From: Polaromonas sp. 39-63-25 | GTDB taxonomy: Bacteria > Pseudomonadota > Gammaproteobacteria > Burkholderiales > Burkholderiaceae_C | NCBI RefSeq assembly: GCF_002278925.1 | Contig: NZ_NCJH01000008.1 | Location: 124,001 to 188,000 of the forward strand | Length of the DNA stretch: 64,000 nucleotides | Reading direction: 5' to 3' | Shown: positions 43,612 to 52,311 of the stretch, piece by piece | Position numbering within the stretch: the first letter of the stretch is position 1 | Layout of the letters: each line of letters opens with the position of its first letter | Program-made: the position numbers and the translations under genes | Notes under the pieces: generated by a model | What the model was told of the DNA's origin: nothing | The model's input: only the letters and a program-made list of their open reading frames with translations | The model's database searches: none

Positions 43612-44796
43612 ATGTTATTGGGTGACGCCAGAGCGGGCAAACTCGCCGACAACATCGCCGGCTTCGGCCGCGCCCTGCGCCGCGCGGGTGTCAAGGTGGA
43701 CAGCCAGCGCATTGCCCTGGCCAAGGAAGCCGCACTCGCCGTCGGCATCAGCGAAAGGGAAGACCTGAGCGCTGCTTTTGAAGCCGTGATGGTCAGCCGC
43801 GAGCAGGACCGGCTGGTCTTCCGCGAACTGTTCGACGTGTATTTTCAGGACCCGAAAGTCGCCAACAAGCTGCTCGCGCAACTGCTGCCCAGTGCCGAGG
43901 GCAAGGCCGAGCCCAGCAAGCGCCGCCCGCGTGTGCGCGAGGCGCTGGCGCCGCAAAAAGCGTTTGGCCAGCCGGCAAAACCGACGACGGAAGACCAGAA
44001 GGTCGAGTTCGACGCCGCCATGACTGCCAGCGACATCGAGCGTCTGCAGCATGCCGACTTCAATGCGCTGTCGGCCACCGAGTACCGGCTGGTCGAGCGG
44101 CTGGCGCGCGACATCAAGCTGCCCTTGCCGATGTTTGCCTCGCGGCGCAGCCGGCCGGCCGCCAGTGGCGCGCGCATGCACTGGCCGGGCGTGATGCACC
44201 AGGCCGCACGCACCGGCGGCGAGTTGATGCACCTGCCGCGGCTGCAGCGGCGCGAGCAGGCCCTGCCTTTGCTGGTGCTGGTCGATGTGTCGGGGTCGAT
44301 GGAGCGTTATGCGCGCCTGCTGCTGGCCTTTCTGCACGCCGCCACACGGCGCCACCCGCATCGCGATGTGTTCGCCTTCGGCATGCACCTGACCGATCTG
44401 ACGCAGGCCTTCCGCCAGGCCGACACCGACGAGATGCTGGCCCACGCCAGCCTGGCGATCGAAGACTTTGCCGGCGGCACCCAGCTCGGCGCGTCGCTGG
44501 CCACCTTGCGCGAACGCCATGCGCGCCGCCTGGTCGGCCGGCGCACCATCGTGCTGGTCATCACCGACGGGCTGGACACCGGCGAGCCGGCCGACCTGGC
44601 CCGCGAACTGGCTTGGCTACGCCGGCGCAGCCGCCGCCTGCTGTGGCTCAACCCCTTGCTGCGCTTTGACGGCTACGCGCCGCTGGCGCGGGGCGCGGCG
44701 GTGCTGCATGCCCATGCGCACGGCATGCTGGCGGTTCACAATCTGGCCAAGCTCGAGGAACTGGCAGCCAGCCTGGCGGCTCTGATGAAGAAATAA
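43612..44796 (+). CDS. coxE: VWA-domain protein, CoxE-like
   Basis: This 394-residue protein has a C-terminal VWA domain carrying a MIDAS motif, VLVDVSGSMERYARLLL, with ITDGLDTGEP downstream. The N-terminal half is helical and charged. MoxR-VWA pairs act as metallochaperones for large metalloenzymes; here the client is the CoxSLM-like hydroxylase. Confidence 0.92.
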   Translation: MLLGDARAGKLADNIAGFGRALRRAGVKVDSQRIALAKEAALAVGISEREDLSAAFEAVMVSREQDRLVFRELFDVYFQDPKVANKLLAQLLPSAEGKAEPSKRRPRVREALAPQKAFGQPAKPTTEDQKVEFDAAMTASDIERLQHADFNALSATEYRLVERLARDIKLPLPMFASRRSRPAASGARMHWPGVMHQAARTGGELMHLPRLQRREQALPLLVLVDVSGSMERYARLLLAFLHAATRRHPHRDVFAFGMHLTDLTQAFRQADTDEMLAHASLAIEDFAGGTQLGASLATLRERHARRLVGRRTIVLVITDGLDTGEPADLARELAWLRRRSRRLLWLNPLLRFDGYAPLARGAAVLHAHAHGMLAVHNLAKLEELAASLAALMKK

Positions 44797-44800
44797 CTCA

Positions 44801-44850
44801 CCGTTCGGGCTGAGCCTGTCGAAGCCTTTCTTCAGGCTCAAGGCGAACCG
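44801..44850. repeat. CTGAGCCTGTCGAA-family repeat forming a hairpin
   Basis: CCGTTCGGGCTGAGCCTGTC GAAG is followed by the imperfect inverse CTTCAGGCTCAAGGCGAACC G. The stem-loop lies in the 100-bp gap between coxE and coxG. Confidence 0.68.
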
Positions 44851-44897
44851 ATACCAGGCACACAACAAGCTCAATACCAAAAGAAAAGGAAAAAAAC

Positions 44898-45476
44898 ATG
44901 GACATGCAAGCAAGCCGCCAACTGGCTGTGACACAACAACAGGCCTGGGACGCGCTGAACGACCCGGTCGTGCTCAAGGCCTGCATTCCGGGCTGCGACA
45001 AGGTGGAGCCCACCGGCGAGAACCAGTACGCCATCGGCATGGCGCTGAAAATCGGCCCGGTCTCGGCCAAATTTTCCGGCAAGATCACGCTCACCGACAT
45101 CAACCCGCCGGCCAGCTACAAGCTGTCGTTTGACGGGCAGGGCGGCGTGGCCGGCTTCGGCAAGGGTAGCGCCGCGGTGACGCTGGCGCCCAATGCCGAC
45201 GGGTGCGAACTCTCCTACACCGTGCATGCCTCGGTCGGCGGCAAGATCGCCCAGCTCGGCCAGCGCTTGATCGATGGCGCCGCCAAGTCCATGGCCGAAG
45301 ATTTTTTCAAGCGCTTTGACGAGGAAATGCAGCGCCAGCACCCCGAAAGTTATGCGGCCAAAATGGTCATGGGCGATGTCTCGGCGGAGCCGGCCGCCGG
45401 TGGAGGCATCCCGATGTGGGTCTGGATCGTGGGTGCCGCCGTGCTGATTGCCGGCGCGGTCTGGCTGGCACGTTAG
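44898..45476 (+). CDS. coxG: CoxG-like SRPBCC protein with C-terminal membrane anchor
   Basis: This encodes 192 residues. The START/SRPBCC fold of the CoxG family spans about 1-145 (VTQQQAWDALNDPVVLKACI, PGCDKVE). A tail with one transmembrane helix (MWVWIVGAAVLIAGAVWLAR) follows. CoxG recruits the hydroxylase to the cytoplasmic membrane, allowing electron transfer to quinones. AAAAGGAAAAAAAC precedes the ATG. Confidence 0.93.
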   Translation: MDMQASRQLAVTQQQAWDALNDPVVLKACIPGCDKVEPTGENQYAIGMALKIGPVSAKFSGKITLTDINPPASYKLSFDGQGGVAGFGKGSAAVTLAPNADGCELSYTVHASVGGKIAQLGQRLIDGAAKSMAEDFFKRFDEEMQRQHPESYAAKMVMGDVSAEPAAGGGIPMWVWIVGAAVLIAGAVWLAR

Positions 45477-45512
45477 GCCGCCAAGTCAGAAAGGTCAGAA
45501 AGGAGACAGGCC

Positions 45513-46601
45513 ATGGAAAACCTCGATGTGATGGTTCTGCGAACCCTGCGCGACTGGCGCATGGCGGGCAAGCGCGCCTTGCTCGCCACCGTGGTGCGCA
45601 CCTGGGGCTCGTCGCCGCGTCCGGTCGGCTCCATCATGGCGCTGTGTGAAGACGGCGCGGTGGTCGGCTCGGTGTCCGGCGGCTGTATTGAAGACGACCT
45701 GATCTACCGCCACACCCAGGCTTACGCATCGACGTCGGCGTCGGCGCCCGCGCAGGGCGGCGGCAACACCATTCCCTCGGGGCCGCCGACCTTTGTCAAA
45801 TACGGCATCACTGCCGACGAAGCCCACCGCTTCGGTTTGCCCTGCGGCGGCACACTGGAGCTGCTGCTCGAATACGACCCCGACGCCGCGGCGTTGGCGC
45901 AGCTGGTGCAGGCGCTCGAAGCCGGGCAGTTGATGCAGCGCACGGTGCGCCTGACCGACGGCGCGGTCACCCTGGTCACGGCCAGGGCCCCGGCCGAGCT
46001 CAGTGTCTCGTCCGTCGAACTGGTCAACACCTTCGGACCCGAGTACCGCATGCTGCTCATAGGCGCGGGCCAGCTCACCGAATACCTCGCGACCATGGCC
46101 CTGTTCAGCGGTTTTGCCGTCACCGTGTGCGACCCGCGCGAGGAGTACCGCAGCGCCTGGTCGGTTGCGGGCGCCAAAGTGCTCAGCGACATGCCGGACG
46201 ACGTGGTGGTCGCCTTCAAGCCCGACCGGCGCAGCTGCGTGATCGCGCTCACCCACGACCCCAAGCTCGACGACCTGGCGCTGCTCGAAGCGCTGGCCAC
46301 CGATGCGTTTTACGTAGGCGCCATCGGCTCGCGCCGCAACAACGACGCGCGCCATCAGCGTATGGCCGAGCACTTCGGCCTCAACGAAGCCGCGCTGGCC
46401 CGCTTGCGCGGCCCCATCGGCATCTACATCGGCAGCAAGACGCCCCCCGAAATTGCCGTCAGCGTGATGGCCGAGGTGCTGGCCGTGAAAAACGGCGTGG
46501 TCCTGCCGCGCGACATGGAAGTCGCGCAGGCCAAGAACGAACGTGCGGTGCTGGCCAATGAGCCGGGTGATCTGGTGTGCGGGGTGGCGCGTAGTTCTTG
46601 A
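45513..46601 (+). CDS. coxF: XdhC/CoxF family molybdenum cofactor maturation protein
   Basis: This 362-residue protein has an N-terminal XdhC domain (TWGSSPRPVGSIMALCEDG, SVSGGCIEDDLI) containing the conserved cysteine. The C-terminal Rossmann domain has LLIGAGQLTEYLATMA and GAIGSRRN. XdhC proteins bind and sulfurate the molybdenum cofactor before insertion. AAAGGAGAC precedes the start. It closes the cox-like operon. Confidence 0.92.
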   Translation: MENLDVMVLRTLRDWRMAGKRALLATVVRTWGSSPRPVGSIMALCEDGAVVGSVSGGCIEDDLIYRHTQAYASTSASAPAQGGGNTIPSGPPTFVKYGITADEAHRFGLPCGGTLELLLEYDPDAAALAQLVQALEAGQLMQRTVRLTDGAVTLVTARAPAELSVSSVELVNTFGPEYRMLLIGAGQLTEYLATMALFSGFAVTVCDPREEYRSAWSVAGAKVLSDMPDDVVVAFKPDRRSCVIALTHDPKLDDLALLEALATDAFYVGAIGSRRNNDARHQRMAEHFGLNEAALARLRGPIGIYIGSKTPPEIAVSVMAEVLAVKNGVVLPRDMEVAQAKNERAVLANEPGDLVCGVARSS

Positions 46602-47020
46602 GGGGATCAGTCCGATGGAGTGGCTGCAATGCGGCTAATGCAGCCGGTCGTCGGACTCAAATGAAAAGCCGTTTTCGGCCAGAAGCGGCCGTTAGCGTCA
46701 CACCAATTGACCGTCTGCTTCAGACCCATATGAGTCATTCAACACTTGAAACAGGTCGCCCGAAAGCGGGCACATGCTGACTTTGCCCCGTGACTGTTGG
46801 CGCGTACGTCAATTTCGACTGGCCAGTGACTTTGCTTCTGCAACTCGCAAATACATTCAGACTTCCCCGTACTTTGGGTGATCCCTGAGTTCCGGCACAA
46901 CTGGTCACATTGGCGTCGGCAGCAACTGCCGGCAAGGACTCGTTATGTATCAGTTTGCAGCCAAGCGTATCGGGCAGATTCCTCCAGTACCGGAACTGCC
47001 AACAACTTGACAGTGGATTG
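46602..47020. other. Gene-free, lower-GC intergenic region
   Basis: I see no credible ORF. A nested hairpin lies just after the coxF-like stop (46609-46657). The remainder, including GCCGTTTTCGGCCAGAAGCG GCC, resembles decayed repeat or remnant sequence. Confidence 0.45.
46609..46657. terminator. Nested hairpin downstream of the cox-like operon
   Basis: The outer stem AGTCCGA / TCGGACT encloses an inner stem GGCTGCA / TGCAGCC. It begins eight bases after the stop codon. It lacks a U-tract, so it may be a processing or partial terminator structure. Confidence 0.35.
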
Positions 47021-47923
47021 TCAGCGAGGTCCTTCCACCGGGCGACCTCGGTAGGGGTGGTTCTTCAGGCGGGTATCGCTGCGTTGATGTGGGTTGACAA
47101 CGACTTTGCTCGGGTCGATCCAGTCTTCCCACTTGAAGTTTTCGATGACCTGCGCTTGGTAACTCTCGGCAAGCGGTCGATCGAGTATGTCGTTGACATG
47201 CACCCATTGTTGATAACGCATCAAGTCCACTTGGTAGGGTGTCGGGTTGCCGCCCGCCAATTTCACGACTGCCTTGAGCGCCTCGACGTCCTGCATGGTG
47301 ACTTTGGGTTTCCAGGTGATCTTGCCAGGCAACATGACCGGCTCGCCCGGAATGTTGTTGACACCTTCCTTCCAGGTAGCTAGTACGGCAATTTTTGTGT
47401 CTTCGCGGTACAGGACGATGGCGTGGCTATAACGTTTGTCCTTAAAAAACCCAAGGTTGCCATACTGCAGACGAGTACCACTGAGAAATGCCACAGCGTC
47501 CGACCAGCAGGGCGACTCGCCGCTGATGCCCCACAAAAGGCTGCGATCAATGATGCCATCCGGAAACAGGATCTTGAAAGCCATCCACGCAGAGCTGGCC
47601 GCCGTGGTAGTCCCCTCGCAGTCGTGACCATGAAACCGGATCACGTCCTTCAGTGTGACGGGATAGGTATAAGGGTAGTACCGCCCCTGTGTGCCCTGGG
47701 TAGCCAGCATCTCAAACACAGGCGCATAAGGCTTGGCCACGATGGACGCGTACCAAGTTGGAGTGCGGTCAGGAGCTTCTACCCCGGTCTCGACGAATAT
47801 CGTTTCACCCTCTTTGTATGTGGGCTCCGCAGCGTTGGTACCTGCACCAGCAGCCAAAGCCAAGCCTCCAAAGGTGAGGCCGACAGCCATCGCTAACGTC
47901 GCTGAAATAAGTGTCATTTTCAT
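47021..47923 (-). CDS. Secreted FmdE-like protein
   Basis: About 300 residues start at ATG 47923, with GGAG six bases upstream. The N-terminus (MKMTLISATLAMAVGLTFGG LALAAG) is a Sec signal. Near residue 97 is FHGHDCEGT, the His/Cys motif of the FmdE/FwdE family, followed by a second Cys in GESPCWSDAV. FmdE is best known from formylmethanofuran dehydrogenase, but isolated periplasmic homologues occur in bacteria with unknown, possibly metal- or heme-related, roles. Composition is less GC-rich than neighbours, and no partner gene is adjacent. Confidence 0.8.
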   Translation of the reverse strand: MKMTLISATLAMAVGLTFGGLALAAGAGTNAAEPTYKEGETIFVETGVEAPDRTPTWYASIVAKPYAPVFEMLATQGTQGRYYPYTYPVTLKDVIRFHGHDCEGTTTAASSAWMAFKILFPDGIIDRSLLWGISGESPCWSDAVAFLSGTRLQYGNLGFFKDKRYSHAIVLYREDTKIAVLATWKEGVNNIPGEPVMLPGKITWKPKVTMQDVEALKAVVKLAGGNPTPYQVDLMRYQQWVHVNDILDRPLAESYQAQVIENFKWEDWIDPSKVVVNPHQRSDTRLKNHPYRGRPVEGPR

Positions 47924-48779
47924 GCCATTCTCCATTTTCGAAGAAAAACTAAACCCTCTATCAATACTTATTGCGCACACTTTCAAAGCGCGTGAAAATA
48001 AGCCCGATGGGCAAAGTATAGGAATCGGCGTTGGGTAGTCGTTGACAATTCGCATTGATGATGAATATGAACACCGGAAATCTTCAAGTCAGACGGTGAT
48101 ACGGCAAACGACTTGATTCAGCTCCAGGCTCCACTCATCTTCTGTAAGGTAAAAGCTGCCATGCGCATCGGTGCAATGCGCTTTATCCGTCGTTTTGACT
48201 TCAGCCAAATTGACAATCTACATTTCTAAGCTGTGCAGTGGATAAGGTGTTAAAACCGTTGCGAGTGGTGCGGATGCCAACCCAGCAACACAGCCGCACG
48301 GCATCGTTCACCGGTCAAAGGGCACGACGCCGTTGCTGTCGCCAAACTGCATGCAAGCTGTTTCAATTGAGGTTCCAGGAAGCGGGCGTTGGCACCGACT
48401 CGTTGCGCTACGAAGCAGTCATCGGCTCTTGACGACCGTAGGACTGCATTGGGCCCATAGCGGTCGATCGGGCAAACATCCGAATGGCCGCTTCCAGTCT
48501 GATTCCGACCACGAACTAGGCCTTCATGTTGCTCGACACTCCGCATCGGCAGCTCTTTGAGATGCAAACAGGCATCCAGCCCTTATGCAGAAAGCGCAAG
48601 CAGCTATCAAAACAAGAGCAACTCAGCTGATTCAACCTGGCCAGCCAAGCAGGCATGAGGTGCGGGCCGCACCCCGGCGACCACCCCCAAAGTTACCCCC
48701 ACGCCCTGTTGCCTAGGCTGTGGATAAGAACCTGAACAACCCGGAAATGCCGCGCCAGTGCTGGCGATGCCGGGCATGC
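47924..48779. other. Long intergenic region with two repeat copies
   Basis: This 850-base stretch has short overlapping frames on both strands without recognisable similarity or ribosome sites. An AGCTAT copy (48574-48620) and a DnaA-box-containing repeat (48677-48790) occupy its right end. The rest looks like degraded sequence. Confidence 0.45.
48574..48620 (+). repeat. AGCTAT-family repeat
   Basis: CCAGCCCTTATGCAGAAAGC, then GCAAGCAGCTATCAAAACAA GAGCA, is a full-length family copy. Confidence 0.72.
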
Positions 48780-48790
48780 TCAAGAAACAG
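48677..48790 (+). repeat. 115-bp intergenic repeat, copy 1, with DnaA box
   Basis: Landmarks are AGTTACCCCCACGCCCTGTT, GCCTAGGCTGTGGATAAGAA and ATGCCGCGCCAGTGCTGG. It matches copy 2 at 57056 at most positions. CTGTGGATAAG is the complement of the DnaA box TTATCCACA. It overlaps the last codons of the D-carbamoylase gene. Confidence 0.75.
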
Positions 48791-49742
48791 GCAGGTGCAG
48801 CGGTGAGCCGTCGGCGGCCAGCGTTTCGCCCTTGCGCTCTACGATCAGGCCGTAGGCGTGCGGCTGGCGGTGCAGGTCGAAGTTGAAGGTGGTGCGTTTG
48901 TAGACGGCGCAAAAGTCCAGGTCGCAGCGGGCGATGGCCATTTCGTCGTCTTTGGTCAGGCAGCGCGCCACCACCTCGCCGGACGGGGCGACGATGCAGC
49001 TGCCGCCTATGCTGTCCACGCCTTCTTCCAGACCGGCCTTGGCCACGCCCACCACCCAGGTGCCGTTCTGGTAGGCGCCGGCTTGCATGGACAGCTGGTT
49101 CTGGAACAGCGACAGGTCGTCATGCGCCGGCGCCGGCGCGTTGTGCACCGGGGTGTTGTAGCCGATCAGCACCATCTCCACACCTTGCAGGCCCATCACG
49201 CGGTAGGTCTCGGCCCAGCGCCTGTCGTTGCACAGGGCCATGCCCAAAACGCCGCCAAAGGCCTGCGTCACGCCCCAGCCGGGGCCGGGGGTGAAGTAGC
49301 GCTTTTCCAGGTGCTGGAAGCGCCGCCAGGGTTCGTGCTCCTTGTGGCCCGGCAGGTGCACCTTGCGGTACTTGGCCACGATGTGGCCGCTGCGGTCCAC
49401 CAGGATGGAGGTGTTGTAGCGCACCGCACCGGTGGCCTCCTGCGCCAGCTCGGCGTAACCCAGGTAGAAGCCCACACCGAGTTGGCGCGACAGGTCGAAC
49501 AGCGGCTGCGTGGCGGCGTTGGGCATGGACTGCTCGAAGAAGCTGTTGATCTCGGCCTCGTCCTCGATGTACCAGCGCGGGAAAAACGTGGTCAGTGCCA
49601 GTTCGGGAAACACAATGAGCTGCGCGCCCACGGCGTGGGCCTGGCGCATGAGATCACACAGGCGGGCCACCACCTGGGAGCGCGAGTCGGCGCGCTGGAT
49701 GGGGCCGAGCTGGCCGAGGGCGACGTTGAGATGGCGTGGCAT
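48780..49742 (-). CDS. N-carbamoyl-D-amino acid hydrolase, nitrilase superfamily
   Basis: This 320-residue enzyme has catalytic triad E47 (FPELALTTFFP), K127 (KYRKVHLPG) and C171 (MALCNDRRWAETYRV). These spacings and the CNDRRW motif are those of D-carbamoylases. It hydrolyses N-carbamoyl-D-amino acids to D-amino acid, CO2 and ammonia. It lies downstream of an M20 amidohydrolase and diaminopropionate ammonia-lyase on the same strand. A CTGAGCCTGTCGAA-family repeat separates it from the M20 gene. Confidence 0.92.
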   Translation of the reverse strand: MPRHLNVALGQLGPIQRADSRSQVVARLCDLMRQAHAVGAQLIVFPELALTTFFPRWYIEDEAEINSFFEQSMPNAATQPLFDLSRQLGVGFYLGYAELAQEATGAVRYNTSILVDRSGHIVAKYRKVHLPGHKEHEPWRRFQHLEKRYFTPGPGWGVTQAFGGVLGMALCNDRRWAETYRVMGLQGVEMVLIGYNTPVHNAPAPAHDDLSLFQNQLSMQAGAYQNGTWVVGVAKAGLEEGVDSIGGSCIVAPSGEVVARCLTKDDEMAIARCDLDFCAVYKRTTFNFDLHRQPHAYGLIVERKGETLAADGSPLHLPVS

Positions 49743-49770
49743 AAGTGGACAGGTAAAAGTTGATGGAAGG

Positions 49771-49800
49771 CAGGCTTCGACAGGCTCAGCCCGAACGGAG
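49771..49800 (-). repeat. CTGAGCCTGTCGAA-family repeat
   Basis: CAGGCTTCGACAGGCTCAGC CCGAACGGAG is an inverted-orientation copy between the M20 amidohydrolase and D-carbamoylase genes. Confidence 0.75.
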
Positions 49801-49823
49801 GGAGGAGGGCATGGTTGCCGGCA

Positions 49824-51059
49824 TCATGCGGGGCGATTGGCCAGCGCCAGCACCACTTGCAGCAGCAGCTGTGCGCCGCGCTGCAGGTCGGCAGGTTCGG
49901 TGTGCTCGCGCACGTTGTGGCTCAGGCCGCCCGCGCTGGGCACAAAAATCATGGCGCTGGGGCAAATGCGGGCCAGCATCTGCGCGTCGTGCCCGGCGCC
50001 GCTGGGCATGCGCTGGTGGCGGCAGCCCAGGGCCTGCGCCTGCTGCTCCACCAGGTTGACCACCGCGGGGTCGAAGTCCACCGGCTCAAAACGGGCCAGT
50101 GCGCGCGAGCTGATGCGCACGCCTTCGGCCTCGGCCACTTGTTGTACATAGGCATGCAGGTCCGTTTCGGCCCGTGCCAGCGCGGCGCTGTCGGTGTTGC
50201 GCAGGTCCACGGTGAACACGGCTTTTTGCGCGATGACGTTGACCAGGTTCGGGCTGAGCCGCAGCGCGCCTACGGTGGCCAGCTGGCGGCCGCCCATGCG
50301 TCTACTCAGTTCACGCACGAACACCGCCACTTGCGCAGCCACCAGCGCGGCGTCGTGGCGCAGGGCCATGGGGGTGGTGCCGGCGTGGTTGGACTGGCCT
50401 TCCACCGTGAACTCGGTCCACGAGATGCCTTGCACACCTTCGACCACGCCGATCTGCAAGCCCATCTGTTCCAGCACCGGGCCTTGTTCGATGTGCAGCT
50501 CCACAAAGCTGTCCACCACCGGCATACCCACCGGGGCCGTGCCCTGGTAACCGATGCGCTGCAGCTCGGCCTGCACCGACACGCCATCGGCATCACAGGT
50601 GGCCAGCGCCTCCTGCAGCGGCTGGCCACCCACGTAGACCAGGCTGCCCATCATGTCGGGCTGGAAACGCGCGCCTTCCTCGTTGGTGAACACGGCCACG
50701 GCCAGCGGTCGGCGGGTTGGCAGGCCAGCCTCGCGCAACGTGGCCACCACTTCCAGACCGGCCAGCACACCGTAGTTGCCGTCGTACAAGCCGCCGGTGC
50801 GCACCGTGTCGATGTGTGAGCCCATCATCACCGGGGGGCCATCCTCGGTGCCGGGGAAGGTGGCAATGATGTTGCCAATCGCATCCACCTCCACGCGCAT
50901 GCCCAGCGCACGCATGCGCGCCGCCGTCCAGTCGCGGCCCGCGCGGTCGGCATCGGTCAAGGCCAGGCGATTCACGCCGCCACCGGGCAGCGCGCCGATC
51001 TGCCCCAGCGCCTGCAGGCTCTCCAGCAGGCGCGGGCCGTTGATCTGTGGGGCGCTCAT
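49824..51059 (-). CDS. M20-family Zn-dependent amidohydrolase (L-carbamoylase / allantoate hydrolase type)
   Basis: This encodes 411 residues. Zinc ligands lie in MMGSHIDTVRTGGLYDGNYG (His, Asp), FTNEEGARF (Glu), ELHIEQGPVLE (His) and GAGHDAQM (His). The family cleaves N-carbamoyl-L-amino acids, ureidoglycine or allantoate. YgeY-like peptidases next to diaminopropionate ammonia-lyase belong to the same fold. Its ATG overlaps the end of the dpaL gene by four bases, showing coupling. The substrate is uncertain. Confidence 0.9.
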   Translation of the reverse strand: MSAPQINGPRLLESLQALGQIGALPGGGVNRLALTDADRAGRDWTAARMRALGMRVEVDAIGNIIATFPGTEDGPPVMMGSHIDTVRTGGLYDGNYGVLAGLEVVATLREAGLPTRRPLAVAVFTNEEGARFQPDMMGSLVYVGGQPLQEALATCDADGVSVQAELQRIGYQGTAPVGMPVVDSFVELHIEQGPVLEQMGLQIGVVEGVQGISWTEFTVEGQSNHAGTTPMALRHDAALVAAQVAVFVRELSRRMGGRQLATVGALRLSPNLVNVIAQKAVFTVDLRNTDSAALARAETDLHAYVQQVAEAEGVRISSRALARFEPVDFDPAVVNLVEQQAQALGCRHQRMPSGAGHDAQMLARICPSAMIFVPSAGGLSHNVREHTEPADLQRGAQLLLQVVLALANRPA

Positions 51060-52288
51060 GCGGCCGCTCCGTCCTGCAGCACCTGGGCGGCGCTGCGGCC
51101 CACCAGTTGCTGGTACAGGGCGGGGTCGGTGTCGCTCTCGCTGCCGAACAGCAACACGCGGCTGTCCGGCCCCAGGCCCAGCGTTGCGCGGGCGGCGAGG
51201 TCTTGCGCGGCGAGCAGCGCAGCGGCCAGGCCCGCCACGGCAGACTCACCGGCGACGATGACCGGGTCACCCGTCTGCGGGCTGGCCAGCAGGCGCATGA
51301 CATCGACAGCGGCGGCATCGGGGATGGTGCAAAACGCATTGGCGCCGGTAGCCAGGAAGTCCCAGGCCAGCAGGGAGACCTCGCCGCAGGCCAGGCCGGC
51401 CATCAAGGTGTCCAGATCGCCCTTGACTGCCACCACGGCGCCGGCACGCGCGCTTTGCAGCAGGCAGTCGGCACGTTCGGGTTCCACCACCACAAACACC
51501 GGGCGCTGCGCGGTGTCGCGCTCCCAGAAATACGCACACACGGCCGCCGCAAAACCACCCACGCCCGCCTGAACGAAGACGTGGGTGGGCCACTGCGGCA
51601 GGGCGCTGACGGCCTCGTGCACCATGAGCTGGTAGCCCTGCATCACGTCGCGCGGAATGTCCATGTAGCCGGGGTAGGAGGTGTCGGAGATCACAAACCA
51701 GCCATTGGCCCTGGCATCGCGGTCGGCCTGTTGCACCGCATCGTCGTAATTGCCGCTGGTGCGCACCACCTGCGCGCCGTAGCGGGCAATCGCTGCTTTG
51801 CGCCCCTCGCTGACAGTGGCATGGATGTAGATGACACAGCGGCAGCCCAGCATCTGCGCGCCCCAGGCAACCGAGCGGCCGTGGTTGCCGTCGGTGGCGC
51901 AGGTGACGGTGATGTCGGCACAGGCCTGGCGCAGCGCGGGCTCGCTTTGCAACTGCGTGTGGCTGACACTGCGGCCCAGGCGCTGGCCGAGTTCGCGGCA
52001 CAGCAGGCGCGCCACGGCGTAGGCCCCGCCCAGCGCCTTGAAGCTGCCCAGACCAAAGCGCGAGCCTTCGTCCTTGTAGTGGACGCTGGCCACGCCTGCG
52101 GATTGGGCGAGGCTGGACAGGGAACACAAGGGCGTGACCGCGTAGCCGGACCAGGAGGTGATGACGGCGCTGGCTTGCTCCAGGGCCGCCGTGCTGAGCA
52201 GGGTGCTGCGGTGCGCACCATAGGGCTCGCCGGGTTCAAAGCGGGGATTGGGCAGCAGCGTGAAAGGGTGTTGGGTGAAGGCGTTCAT
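51056..52288 (-). CDS. dpaL: Diaminopropionate ammonia-lyase
   Basis: This 410-residue fold-type II PLP enzyme has Schiff-base Lys in RFGLGSFKALGGAYA. The intact PLP segment is ATDGNHGRSVAWGAQ and the glycine loop is VQAGVGGFAAAV. It converts 2,3-diaminopropionate (D or L) to pyruvate and two ammonia. It leads a three-gene minus-strand group with the M20 amidohydrolase and D-carbamoylase, comparable in content to E. coli ygeX-ygeY-hyuA. The RpiR-type regulator is immediately upstream. Confidence 0.92.
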   Translation of the reverse strand: MNAFTQHPFTLLPNPRFEPGEPYGAHRSTLLSTAALEQASAVITSWSGYAVTPLCSLSSLAQSAGVASVHYKDEGSRFGLGSFKALGGAYAVARLLCRELGQRLGRSVSHTQLQSEPALRQACADITVTCATDGNHGRSVAWGAQMLGCRCVIYIHATVSEGRKAAIARYGAQVVRTSGNYDDAVQQADRDARANGWFVISDTSYPGYMDIPRDVMQGYQLMVHEAVSALPQWPTHVFVQAGVGGFAAAVCAYFWERDTAQRPVFVVVEPERADCLLQSARAGAVVAVKGDLDTLMAGLACGEVSLLAWDFLATGANAFCTIPDAAAVDVMRLLASPQTGDPVIVAGESAVAGLAAALLAAQDLAARATLGLGPDSRVLLFGSESDTDPALYQQLVGRSAAQVLQDGAAA

Positions 52289-52311
52289 GAGGTGGGATGG
52301 TTCAGAGAGGA

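Noticed and set aside
48238-48567. Short Cys-rich frames on both strands near 48.4 kb
   Set aside because: Neither has a ribosome site or recognisable family. The region looks like decayed intergenic sequence.
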